A stretch of 64,000 bases of DNA, taken from Eutrigla gurnardus (taxonomy: Eukaryota; Chordata; Actinopteri; Perciformes; Triglidae). Numbering within the stretch: the first letter of the stretch is position 1; each line of letters opens with the position of its first letter. The translations under genes and the position numbers were made by a program. The notes under the pieces were generated by a model. The model searched no databases and was not told the DNA's origin. It saw only the letters and a list, made by a program, of their open reading frames with translations. The DNA lies in the NCBI GenBank assembly GCA_963514095.1, contig OY741279.1:4382292-4446291 (forward strand), read 5' to 3'. Below are positions 23,901 to 37,178 of the stretch, piece after piece.

Positions 23901-26105
23901 AGCAAGAAACGCAACTTACCTCACCACCTCGCCTGACGTGTCGACGGAGGCCTCGTTCGTGACGGGTTCGGCGGTAAACACTGTTCAAAGGGCTTGTTTT
24001 CATAAAGTTGGCGACCACCGCTAACCTCGGTGTTCCACATCCCCTTCACCTCAGCCCCGACATCCCCTTGGACGCTCCCACCTCTACAACCCAACAAAAC
24101 CTCGGGTCTTATGCTGTGGGACCGGGACTGAGGGGGGTCAGCAGGCATTGGAAGAGCACCGGGCTCTGAGGAACCAGGGCTACACCGCCTTTACGACCCG
24201 CAATGTGTTGCATCTCTGATTCATTTTGGGTCTTCAAGGCGATCAAACCCTGTCATTGTTTCTCACTTTCTTTTCATAATGGGAACTGACCTCCATAAGC
24301 TACGATGAACTTCCATACCAGTTCCCCTTCAGATAGAAAACTCAAGAAAGGACAACCTGCACCTGGCAGATTATTTGTTTTACAAATGTCAGCGTGATGC
24401 GAAATTCTGCCGTGATGAGAGTCGAGCAACACAGGTGTGATGGTCGAGAGAGGAGCGATGACTTAGAGCAGAGTGATTGACTAAAAACAGACTGCATGTG
24501 TTGACAAAAGTGAATCTATTTGCCTAAATATTACTGACCTCCTCATATATAGCCTGGGTATAATCCTCGCACTGCAGTGGAGGTTCAGTATAAAGGCTCT
24601 TTTATTTCTAAAATTAATTGTTTATTTGTGTGGGTGGAGCGAAAGGTGCTTCAGTAAGTGGCGTCTCACATCCATACTTGGGAATGTTTCCATCAAAGCT
24701 TATAAAATATCAAAAAAGAACATGTTTAAACGTGCAGAAATTCATGTATATTGAACTTTCCATATGAGACAGCCAAGACTGATATTCCCTTTTTTTTCTC
24801 TTCACCCCCCTGCACGGAAACATCTGATAGAAATACAACTCTTTCATGGTTTCAGGTCAGATCCATAAATCCAGGTTGTCAGGCCAGTGTGACCCTCACA
24901 ACGAGAGGAGAGGCGTGGTTTGGAACAGGATATCACATGTTTAAATATTGCACTTCTTTCTGAAAAGTGGCTACTGTAAAACAACTTCCATTACAGAGTA
25001 TCGCTTTACCTGTCACTGGCAGTATTTCATCCCTTTGGCTGCCCAGAAAACATAAAAGATAGATATAGATGAGCACAGCTCATGGGATGGTGATCATTCA
25101 TCTCAGGCAGATACTCTCCTCGGGGCCGGTACCGTTTAAATTCTGATTTTGAGTCCTATACCACAACAGTACTCTCTTTTAATATTTTGTGTGAATGAAA
25201 ACCTCACAGCTTAATTAGTAGATCAACTTATGTTTCTGTAAATTGCCACAGCTCATTTCTCTACTATATGTAAATTTGTTTATTATGTATTTTCTTGAAA
25301 TGACAGCAACAAGTTTGTCAAAGTGAAAGATGATGTATTAGTTAATTGCAAAAGAAAACATTTAATCATAAGCACCCCACCAAATTGTCCAATTTAAATC
25401 TTTTTTTATTTAAATTTTAGACCCACCACACAGGACTTATTTGAAAAGAAAATACGCTACTTTTGATGCCGGTTACTGACAAGCAATCTATCTTTTAAAA
25501 GGCTATTTTTTCAACTGAGTCTTCACGTCACCTGTCTGTCCGTTAACACAATAACGGGGTATTAATGATGGTGTGAAATTTTAGCAGTGGTGCATGAATT
25601 AAGGGGGAACACATATTTTGGATCGCACGTTGAAACGTTTCTCAAGTTGCTCGCAGTCAAAGGTCCGTCTTTTCTTCTCCCTTCTAAGGCAATAGAGAAA
25701 TTACCATCAGGCACCGAAATTTGGCACAGTTTTCCTTAACAGTTACTCAATACCGTGTTGGACCGTCCTACTAGACATCAGACCGAGCCATAAAGTCTGC
25801 CTGTCCGACGTTGTCCAAAAAGAAAAACAGATAGATATCCGTTTTTAGAAATTAATCCTGATGGATTCACTATTTATTGTGAGCAGGATTTATGATGAAA
25901 TGCTGAAATCTTACGTGCTTCTTTTAGCAGGTGTGCATGAAAATTCGAAGCAGCTGTCATTTTTTGGTTCTTGCGTGAATATCAAATCTGTTGAATAAAG
26001 CCATATGCAATGTTGTGAGTTTTATTAGGTCTGTCAGCGTATACAGACACCGTGGGAAGACTGCCCATTTTGGCTGAAAGATAAAATAACACCTTTTCCT
26101 TGCAG

Positions 26106-26232
26106 AGGATGTTGTGTGATCTGGCCCACATGTGCGTGGAAGATGCCGTCCAGCCACGTCCTGTGCTACGGAGCGGCTCGGAAGAAACGACCCTTGACAC
26201 TGGCCTTGAAGTTGCCGTGACTGATCTCACAG
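26106..26232 (+). other. Exon-like open segment of unknown origin
   Basis: A 127-bp segment is bounded by TTTTCCTTGCAG and by CTCACAG followed by GTAACGG. One + strand frame is open throughout (43 codons). No partner exons or known protein family were recognised, so it may be a decoy exon, a non-coding RNA exon or a conserved element. Confidence 0.2.
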
Positions 26233-26619
26233 GTAACGGCGTTAAGAGGAAGTGGGGCGTTGTGCTCCTTTCCTCCTCCACGTCAATTTGCCAACTGGTT
26301 GTGAATGGGTGCCATTTTGAAACATGCAAATGCGCGCTGCGCTCCCGCCTGTATCAGCTGATGCAGGTCAGTGTTGTTTTTGGCCGGGCCTTAAAGGCCT
26401 GAGGGGAGAAAGACGTACTGAGAGTTAGAAAAGGTCGTATAAACTCTAGCGGGATTACTTTACCAACACTTTCCATGGCTGAGATCCTGTGAATGGATCC
26501 ATTGTGGGGGTGGGTCTGTGCTCGCGGAAAGCAAACCCTGTCAGGATCCAGTTCATTAGCACCTAGTTTACTGTTTGAAGTTAGTTATTTATCCGGTGTC
26601 CAAAGGGGAACCCCATTCA

Positions 26620-26622
<3 letters not shown>

Positions 26623-26680
<58 letters not shown>
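26623..26680. repeat. (GT)n microsatellite
   Basis: About 29 uninterrupted GT units in the fermt1-bmp2 interval. Confidence 0.97.
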
Positions 26681-26681
<1 letters not shown>

Positions 26682-28227
26682 TCCATGCGCAGGGAAGTAA
26701 AGTGTACTTGTACAAACGTACAGTACTCATATGGATCTACGGGGGGTTTCCACAGCAAATTGCCCAAGAGCAAATAAAAATTTCCATGGCGCAATGAAAC
26801 GTATGGAGAACAAACAGGAGGGACATTGGTGCGACTCTGAAGGTGGGAAACAACCTTGAGAATTTTGCTGAAAAAATATATACATAAGGGCTTGATGTAT
26901 ATATTTTCTGACAGCCACTGACCATGACTTTGTAAATTAAAGAAATGTATCGGAAATCATGTTAAAACAAAGAAGATTTCCATTGCGTGTTTTTTTTTTT
27001 CAATGAAACGGTGAGATTATTCTAATTTTAGCAAATTCAATATGAAATGGACTTGGTGTTAGTAAACAGTGCTTGAAACACTGTTTACTTGTGGAATAAC
27101 ACTAAAGCAGCAGCAGCAGCACTACTGTAGTTCAAACTGAGCGAGTGTGCCTTGTGTGTTCTCCTTCTTTTGTGATCTGTTTGTTCTTTGGAAGGCGTCC
27201 CTGTGCCTCTGGTCAGACAAAAATGCCGCGTTGAGCAAAACCTCCACTCCACTTTTATGGTCTGTGTGGGCCGTCCTATTTGTACATGCTTAGAGCAAAT
27301 TAGACCAGCAGCTGCACACGGCCGTCCCATTCCATGTTGGCTTTTCATGATAAAAATATGCTTCGGTCAACCTCTGCAGCTCGGATCCAGAAATACACGG
27401 ACCGTTTCTTCTGGCGCTGACACCTCTCCATATTTACAATCAGCACTTCCCTTTTTTCCGGCGTAGAAAAGACATAAGAAGAGACAGAATAGAGGGGTGG
27501 GAGGAAATGAGGAGGGTGGAGAGGGAAAGAGAGAGAAGGGGTGGAGGGGAAGAAAGAAAGAAAGAAAAGAGAGGGACCACCTATGCAGATGTTTTCCACA
27601 TGTAGAAGGAAAACAAGCTGCAGCAAGTAGAGTATGAGGAGAGGGAAGAGAGACGGCTGCACCTGTTGTGGGGTGATGATCTGGCCACGGGTGACATCAG
27701 TCCTCGTAACGTATCACGCTGCTTGAGTTATTAACCAACTACAAGCCAGTGACGGCTCTTTGTACGCATTTCTGAATCATATCCTTATATAAGTAGTTAA
27801 AAGAGCATTGCAGGCGTTTGATTCTGTAAATATTAAAAATGCAAAGGATATAAAAGAATGATATTTATTAAAATATGCAATTAAAAATAAATATCTGAAT
27901 TGATGTAGATGTAGTTTAAACACATCTTGGAAGTGAAACCTGTCTTGAGATCACCTGTATGCACCTGGACGTGACAAGTTCTGAAACGAGGTGTACTTTA
28001 CTTTTTTTTAAATATTTAAATCAATATCACACACCTGCCTGATTTCCACTAATCAGTCAAGCCTCCGCTTTATGTCTTTGGACAGTTGGGGGGAAAAAGT
28101 GGTGGGTAAATATAATTTCCGACGGTGTGACAGGAATAAGGAATAGTCCTCGCTGGGAATTGAGTTCTTAGGCTAATCATGCATGATTACAGCCTTAGAA
28201 GCCAAAACACACTCCATGTGAGAGAGG

Positions 28228-28695
28228 TTGTTTTCATCGGCGTGCTGCAGCAGCAGAGTTACCTATTCTCCCGAGGGCTCTCACTCTCCTTCTGCCTCTG
28301 TTGGTCCTGACCCGGAGCAGGTCTCGCAGTCCCCGGGGACTGTCCTGGGAGACCTGGGAGACCTGGACAACATTGGCAACAGGCGGCTTAGCGGTGTCGT
28401 TTCGCTGTGGCGAGCCGTGGACAAAAGCATCTCTTGTTGTCGCAAGCTGTATGTGGTGCTGCTTTCCCAGCCCTGTGGAAAGGAAAGGACAGCCAATGAC
28501 CAATGCCAAACAAACCTGCTCCAGCTCACCTGTGCAGTGAATGTGGAACCGAGTGACCCAGATCTGGATGGAAACCATTGCAAATATTTCCCAGCAAGCT
28601 CTGTGGAAGAAGCATTTAGCAGGGCCTCTCAGCAGGGAATTGAACTAACTGTAAATGACTCTGACTCTCTCCAGTTTGTGTCATCTGTTCCCTGA
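28228..28695 (+). other. 155-codon open frame, not recognised
   Basis: A GC-richer segment has an ATG-started open frame of 155 codons, with open frames on the opposite strand too. It contains no domain, signal peptide or motif I recognise, and no clear flanking splice sites. It could be a chance frame in GC-rich DNA, a degraded processed pseudogene, or a novel short gene. Nothing in the context supports expression. Confidence 0.15.
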
Positions 28696-31600
28696 GAAGT
28701 AGTAAACAGTCGGTTCACCATCAAGACCGTCCGGCACGTAGCTCGGTGCGACCTGGGTTGAAGGGGACGGCGGTGTGTTGTTTACCTTTGCTGCTGGAGA
28801 ATTTGTTACGCAACCGGGGCGAGTAATGAGAATGACCGTGATCAGAAGCAGAGTTGTTGTTGAACAGTGAATCCGTTTATTGCCTTGTCTGTGCGGAGCC
28901 GTTGGCAGGGCACAGCCCTCTTTTGCCCAAACTACAGCTCAGTTTAGAAGCGTAAGCCATGCTGCAAATATTTGGCTTGGCCACAGAAATTGAATTATAT
29001 TGGCACGGCAAGCCTAGAAATAAAAAAAAAACAGCAACCTTGGGAACAATTATGCAAAGTGAAATGCGGTTAAACCAAGTGCTACTGGTTTTCATTTCTA
29101 TCCAAAAGGGAGGAAAAAAGGAAAGAAACCTGCTTTAGCTTCAGTTTATCTCCCTCAATAAATATGTTAGCATATATCCTTGCCGTGGAAGTTGTAGCTA
29201 TAGCTCAATTTTGTAGTGTTGTGTAGTTTTTTTACAGTCTTAAAAGTGAACAGTAGTGAGTTCATGCATTCCACCAACAGCTGTGTTGATGGACAATTTC
29301 GACCACATATTAAAAGCAAAACAACAAATAGCATTTAATAAATGTTTTGCCATTTCCTCAGGACATTGTTGTGCTGTGGCAACGCCATAAATACCATTTG
29401 AGATAAACAGTAATTATGTCTGCTTCTGCAATGAGCTGAACAGAGGATGATGATTTATGCATCTGTTCATGTATTCATTTATTTTCTTGGCTCAAATTTA
29501 TTGCCGTTGCTGTATATATTACCACAGTGTTGGGTTTGGCAACACTGACGTAAATGTTTACATGACGGTGTTTCGCTGACGGTGTTCAAGTTTGATGGAA
29601 GCGTCACCGCCTGTGACAGCCAACTGGCAAACAAACCTCTTCCTCTTTATTTGGAGAACTTCTGGACAGAACGCACAGTGTGAGTTGGCTAAATAAACTG
29701 CAATGAAAAGCCAGCAGGATACACAACCATAGAAATTCACCAGTGTCCACAATATGATACTGTATGAGATGTTATTAGCGCACGGGTGAGTCATTAATAT
29801 AGAATGAACATTAAAAACAAGTGTGTGGATGGAGCCACAGATGAATAGACAGTGACAGATGTAAAATATGAATTACTACCAATAAGTCCTTTTAGGAATT
29901 TTAGGAATATAAGTTCTTGTCACCCCAAAACACCTGTCAGAAAGCCGATCTTTTTTTTCAATAGGTTTTTTTTCCTCGATGGGTTTAACTGTGGATGACA
30001 CAAAATGTTAGATAATTTGGAAGCTATATTTTATTTTATTGAATATGTAACCAACAATAATCCCAATGAGCGTTAAATTCATTGAGTGTTTATTTTGGAT
30101 CACATTCTGACTCCTTCAGCTCCACACCCCCACCAACCATACAGAATAGTCTGATTGTTTTTTTTATAATGGCTTCATCAGTGGAGCATTGACTGGGTCT
30201 TCTCTCATTAGCCATTGAAGTCCCACCTGCAGCAACACAGGAAACACAAACTCCATTGCTCTCATTGACACAAACACTAACACGGATAGCCAGCTAGCTA
30301 GCTAACCATCATGCAAACCTTTAAGCCAGCTTTGTTTGCTCACAGCTGAGGCTCAAAAGAAAGGCAGGGCTGGTGCAGAAAAAGGGCCAGCTTTGACAAT
30401 TTTCACACAAAGAGAGCACTGTTGGCTAACAGTAAGCGGCCTGTTTCTGGGAGGTTTGCACTGTTCCTGGGGCCCATTTCATGGAACAGTTAGCAAGGCC
30501 AAAGGCAACCCGTGGACCGGAGTGATAGTTCAGGCCTTCGGGGCCAAACCTGGGTCTGGCCCTCTGGCTCTCCCCTCTGTCCCCCCGCTCGCTTCAGAGG
30601 CTTTCACAAAGCCGACTGGGGACGTTGGGTGCTGCAGGTGTCCTCTCATAAAGACCCACATCACATGGGCTGGTGGACTGAGTTTTTTTTTCCTCCCCTC
30701 CTCATGGGTGTTGAAAAAAATCAAGGCAAAATCATGTGATATTATATAAGTGCTATATGTGTAGTTGTTATAATGATTTTTGTATTTTCAAATATGTGTA
30801 AATAAGCAGTCATCAGTCAGTCAGCTTAATGCTGTTGTATTGGTTTATAGTTCCATTACATGTCAGTGATCTGTGTGTGGATTTAATAAGAATGTGGTCG
30901 ACTTCAGTGGTCTTGAGTGTCAAGGAAGGTGTGGTTGACTTATTCACGTTGAAGCAAAACAGTCCGGGCAATTATTAATGGAGAGATGAACATAAAAAAA
31001 TAACCCAGGCCTCAGCTTAAGCTGCTGGTACTATCCATCACGCCGAACTGGGCTTAGGCCAGATCGTTAATTTCTTTTTCTACCTCCCATCCACAGTGTT
31101 AGTGTTTGAGAGGATACTTCCTCCAGCTGCAACTGCAACAGCTATCAAAATGAACAGTCCCTGCCTTCGTTTGATTTAGCCCTAATGGGATGGCGGGCCC
31201 AGAAATACGGCTCGCGTGGTGAAAAAGGGGAAAGAGGAAGAAAGCATGCGAGTAAAGACGAGAGCGAGGGAGAGAGATTAATATCCAGGCCTCTCTCCTC
31301 CTGACCACAGAGTGGGCATAAAGAGCCCGGCGCCTCATTGATGTCAACCCTAGCTGTGTCTGTCCTGTAGTTTTCAGTTTGGTTTGGACAGAACAGGCGG
31401 CCTGGCCTACAGGGGTTGGGAGGACAGGGCCCAGGGTTTCCCACATCACTCAAGGGCCTCTGATAGGCGGTCACACAAGCCGGTAATGACAGGGGGAGAG
31501 ATTTAGTATTAAAGTCTCTGCCTCTGCTGCCTGCTCTGCTCCTGTCTGACGTCAGGCTTTTAAATACGGGGATGAGAGCATGGCATGGCCTATGGGGAAG

Positions 31601-34600
31601 GGAGTTAGACCTGTCTTAAGTATACAGCGTTGTGTGAGAGAAGCCTGGCTGGGTTCCCTTAAAGTGTTGCTAAGGACACAAGCTGTACACAGCGCGGGGG
31701 GAATTTGGGATCACAGTCAATCACAAAAGGGATTTGCGTCTGCCATAAATATGAATTCGGTCAATGTAAAAGGTGATAAGATTGAAGGAGGAGGGACTTC
31801 CATATACTAACATAGTGACTCATACTAAGTGGTTTCTAATTCACTGGGTGGACTCTGGGTTAGCAATACAACACAATTGCCAAGACTACCAGGATAATGG
31901 TTCTTCGTCGTCTTTAGTTGTTTGGAAGTCCTCCGTTTTTTAACCACTATCCCACGTACAACACGGAGGGGTTTTCCCTGCTCATTTGTAGAGCATTATA
32001 ACCTTTTGATGCAAGACTAATCAACTTGGGAAGCCAACTACATGGCTGGAGACGTCTGCTTTATAAACGCCATATAATCTCAAGTAAAAAGACGTCATTG
32101 TCTTTGCCAGTATGCGACTTGACTGTACAACTAATATCCGAAGCAGCCCAGCAACATTAAAGCAGCCGATTGCTGCACCTGCATCCACAGATCATCGCAC
32201 CATTGTGGCATTTAAAGAAAAGGCCTCAGTCAAACACGCCCCCTGACCTTCCCCAGCTAACATAAACTAATTAGGCTGGCTCTGAAAGGAATGGCCCGCC
32301 ATTGGATTAATCAGCCTCCACAGATCTGGACCATGCAATTCTGCACCGGCCAGCTCTCCCCACTAGAACCTCATTATCTCACGTTTTCAAAGGAGTGCCA
32401 CGGTAAATAGCAGAAGGGGCTGAAGGGATGGAGAGCTGGAGGAGGTGGTGGTGCAGGAAGGGGCTTCCCCAGTTCCTCTCTTCTCACATCGGACTCAGAA
32501 AGGAAATGTCAAGCGTGAAGCTCAGAGAGTGGTCAGTCCTGCTCAGTCCAGCAGGCAGCACAGAGGGGGCCTTTGTCCACCATCACTTAGCGCCAATTAC
32601 AGCCCGTCAAAATAGTTTTTCTGCTGTGGGGCGACGTGTTAATGGGCCTGGAGTTGGGTGTGAGGAGCGACCTTGTCCACACACACCAACCAGGGGTCAG
32701 GGGTTAATAGGGCCCCTCTGATGTGGCGGATGAGATTTCGGCAACCTTTAGCTGGCGAGGGAATGCGTGGACAATGCCTGTAGAATGTGATACAATTAGG
32801 CGGACAGCTAGCCATCCTGAATGCTCCATAGAAGTGGGATGGCTGCATTAGCTAGGAGCAGATGGGCTGCCGGACGCTAGCCAAACAGGTGCCACAGAAG
32901 GTCAAAACCCCTCCCAAATGTGAGAGAGGACCCAGGTGAGGACACAAACACCAGCCAAACTCAGCGCTTTATTTGGAGTGAGCAGCAATTAAAAATCCTG
33001 TTGAACAAATGACTCTTCTGGACACAAAGAAGGTCTCTTTGTACTTGTGAAAAGGTCAGAGACCATCCAGTCTTCTGTAGCATTTCCCATCCCAATCCTG
33101 AACCCACGGAGCTGAAGATTGGCTTCAACAGAGGACTAATCCAGCAAGCCAGAAGCCCGCCCTTAGTCAAACTTGGAAGCTGTCTACTCTCCCATATGAG
33201 AGAGTGAACTTGGCATGAGAGCCGTCTGACCTATACTGTGTTTCCTGAGTTTAAGTAATCAGTGATTATCTGATGTAAGATGAAAAAGACCTGGCAAAAT
33301 GAAATGTTCATAACATTGAATTGTGCAACGTGTGCCTGGTCTGGGCATGTGAGCACAAAGCCAGGCCTCCGTTTACACCATAAGTGTGGGAACAGAACCA
33401 ATGCCAAACTACCCATGGGCCCTTCGTAGGCCCACAACTCTCTGCCAGGGAGAGCCGGAGATTTTTTGAAAAAATATCCTACACCACACTGAGCAAATCC
33501 AACCACATGCAAGCCTGTGGGAACTAGCGGATGACATCTATCCGCATATAAATACTCTCAAAATACTTTCTGGACTTACTTGTGTACAGATCAACCCCCC
33601 CCCCTCCCACCCAAATCTCTTGGAAATGGTAGTGGTGATCTGGCCCCCAGCTTCTTCTACTTAATGTTGAAATAAAGGAGGTGATTGAACTCAGCCTCCT
33701 AATTGGATTTGTTTAATCTGCATCAAGTTTGAACATCCTGTGTAAACACAAGCGTGTGCAGATGCCGGAAACGCCACGGCTGGAAGCGTAAATGCCCGCG
33801 GTTGGCTTTGGCAGAGAATCAGAAGAGTAGACGGGGGAATGAGGCCTGAAGAGAGGCTGGAGAGCCTTCATTGTTATTAGAGGGTCAACGTCTACCTCTT
33901 CAATGTACAAACGAGTACATTGAAGTGATATAGACTGATTATGGGTGACGAGGGTTAAAATAATTTCTATAGTTTACACATAAGAACACCCCACAAAGAT
34001 TATTATAATCAATGCAATAACATGTGCCAAGAGGTTCTTAGTTAGACTCACGCTCTCTGGGAACAGAATCTGCAAACCTCTCCTCACGACCTTTACACCA
34101 AATTCTTCTTTGGCAAATGATGTGGAAACAAAATTGAATAAACACAAACACCATTAAGAGTTCATGTGCTCCAGTTAAACAAGCCTTTGGTTAGACTCTC
34201 ATTTCCTTAATGGCTTTGTAGCCGTATTTCACCCCCGTGTTAAGTCACAAATCATTGGCAACCCAAACGTGGTTTCTTATGCCTTGTTTTCCTCGGAGAT
34301 AAGTGAGAATATGACTTTGCCTTGATAGGATTTATTTGGGGCTACAACCCCTTCAAGCCCAACTCATTAGGGAGTGTGTTTTGGGGAAGGGGGGGAGGAG
34401 AAGTGAAGGTCACAAGAGGTTAATTCCAATCGCAGTGCCTCCTTGAAGCAGCGTGACAGCATGTCTCCTCTGCTCACAGATTGGATGAGTTCTTGGTGAC
34501 CAGACTGCCCTGATTACAACGTGTGGAAGAGTCTCTCGGAAACACCAATTTCCCTGCGTGTATAAATGTATTGTGGTCATTATTTAGGGGATTTGCATCG

Positions 34601-37143
34601 TGTGTGCGGAAGTCAAGTTTCCGAGGATAGTAGTGATTGTAACTGCTAAAGGATTTGTGGGATATCACTCCTGCCACAACAAAGGCAATACCAATAAACC
34701 AAATTCTAAACCTAATTTGGATGTTTTGACAGTTTCACTGTTTGGTGTGATTTATGATGTCCGATGTCTGGCCCGGGTGATATGTGATTGTGCTGCCCTT
34801 GTTCTTGCTATTGTCTTTTATTGTTTTCATCAACACAAGCTGCCTTTTTATGACTTATCAAAGTCCTGCACCTTGATCTTGAAGGAAGCAAGGAGAGCAA
34901 AGGGGAAGAATGAAAGAAAATCAGAAGAGATGAGGCGGACAAAGGGTTGACCACAGAGTGGTGAAGACATAACAGCAAAGAAAGAAGGAAAGTATGTGGA
35001 AAAAAGCAAGAAAGAATGTGAGACAGAATGAAAAATAAGAATGAAAGGAAGAAAAAAAAGAAAACAAAGACAGGCGAGAAAGAGTGAGATGTGGGCCATT
35101 CATAAGCAGACTTCTCCAAGGGATCTCGGGCCAGCACACCTGCTACTATTCACTTCAGAGGAAATAGACACTCTGTGGAAGAGAGGCTCTTGGCCTCGGG
35201 ACAAAACCGCTGCAGCGCCAAATTAGAAACAGGAAGGACTGTGGGTAAGGCTCAGATTAAAAACGCGCTCCCCACATGGACTCAATATACTGCAGCCCTG
35301 ATCCCGCTCTGGAAACCCAAAACCCAACAGCACTATTTTATGTCCCAGTCAACAGAACGCCCGCTGTTTGCACAGTGACAGTACCGAGATTCAGTCCAAT
35401 GTCAACCCCTGAATGTTGGTAAACTGTGGCTCTCTAAATGCTGCCCATTCTAATGAGGAGAAGACGTTTCTATGTATACTTTATCAATTTCCGTAGTCAC
35501 AACTGTGTAAACTTAATAATAGTGCATCACAACTGCATTTTCTCCAAGACCGCTTTGTCCGAAACAGGCGACAGGATACTTTATGAGAGTCTAGTCACAA
35601 GGAAATTATGTGGATGTCAAAGAAAACCACAGTAGGCCTTCCTTCTCGCTCTCACTGGCCCTTTTTCTGGTTTATAGCATCTATCAGCACCAGTGCCAGA
35701 TGAATGTGACACACACGGACACATGAGTTTCCCACAGACGACCATTAGAGTCAGCTAATGTTGTCAACGGGCAGCTAACAAGAACTAATGATCCATAGCA
35801 CACCCTATAAAGGAGTGAAGCTAGCAAGAGGTCTGTGAATGTACCAGAAAAGGAAATGAATATTGATATATGCCTGCTGCCTTCCTCTTGCGACCCTTGA
35901 CCTCTAACGGGGTTCTCCTCCGCTGACGGGAGCTGTAAGGCATTTCCTTTCACGTACGAAGAGGGAGAAAGGAGCAAAAAAAAAGTTGGTTTTGTAAAAA
36001 AAAACAAAAAAAAAAAACATCACCCCTAACAGCCCAGGAGGATGAGGGGAAAAAAGTATGCACTCATTCTCATACAATATTTCCATTTACTCATGGGCCT
36101 GTCCAAGTAGTGTGTTCCCCTCAATCTATCATTTTCACTGCGGTCACTGATGGTAGAAAGGCCGGCTGTAATTATTCCTACAGATATTGAGGACATCTAG
36201 AGGTTGTTTCCCCTCACTGGAAAACAGAACTACTCCTTTCTCATAGAGGTCAAGTTTTCATTATGTCGAGCTCAGTGAGGATTCAGAGAAGGATTCTGAC
36301 TAGTAATTTAATGCGCAGACACAAGGAGGCAACAAATGGACATATTTGTGAAGCAAAGGAGAGGGGGAAAAAAATCACAATAATCCAGCTTTGGGACTGA
36401 ATCCATGTTCCATCTACCACTGTCCTCTTCCTCCCCGTCTGTTTGATGTGCCTTATTTATTGCCCACACGGAAGAGGTCATCACTGAAGCCATGAAGGGA
36501 AGCATTCACCGCAGGGCCGCCGACTGATGTTGGAGCCAGGCGCGCTGACGGATGCACGACGCGTAAACACACGCATGCATGCATGCGTTGTGCCAGACGT
36601 GGGAGTGTGCTCGGTAGTAGGCGACTCCGAGAGGAAAACCTGCCATGACATCACCCAGGGGGGAGTGCAGGTGCAGGGCCGGGACAGGAAGTGAGTCACA
36701 GGAAGCTTGGTGAGGCAGACTTTGCCATGCCACTGACAGGCTGTGGGAGAGCGGGTGGAAGGAGTGTGAGTTACACCTCGTAGCCGAGCTGGCCGGGCCC
36801 CTCAGGTTGTGGACCGGCTCTTTACATAAACAGGCTTCTCTCATCTCCCTCCGCAATCAGGTTGATGAATCCTCCTTTTGGAAATAGCAGACGGGTCTGG
36901 ACATTTTTCCCTCCCTCCCCAAGGACCACTGTGCAACTAGTGTTACAGAAACAATACATGGTAGTTCCAGCTCCCTTTAATTAACAATGGCACGATTCTC
37001 TGTTTTCCATCGATCAGTTGGGCCTGCAGCTTCTAATGAGGATAGATAATGCCATTGGGTACTATTATAATTTGTGCATTTTAGTTAGTATTTTGAAAAC
37101 AACACAACCTGCATCACTCCAGCATAGAGAGGTGTGACAGATG

Positions 37144-37178
37144 TACTGGATGGATGGATGGATGGATGGATGGATGGA
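37144..37178. repeat. (GGAT)n microsatellite
   Basis: About eight GGAT units, in gene-free DNA. This tail type also ends teleost L2-like elements, but the diagnostic body is missing here. Confidence 0.9.

Noticed and set aside
36570..36590. CATGCATGCATGCATGCG palindromic run
   Set aside because: A short simple repeat that is self-complementary by nature; no further structure around it.
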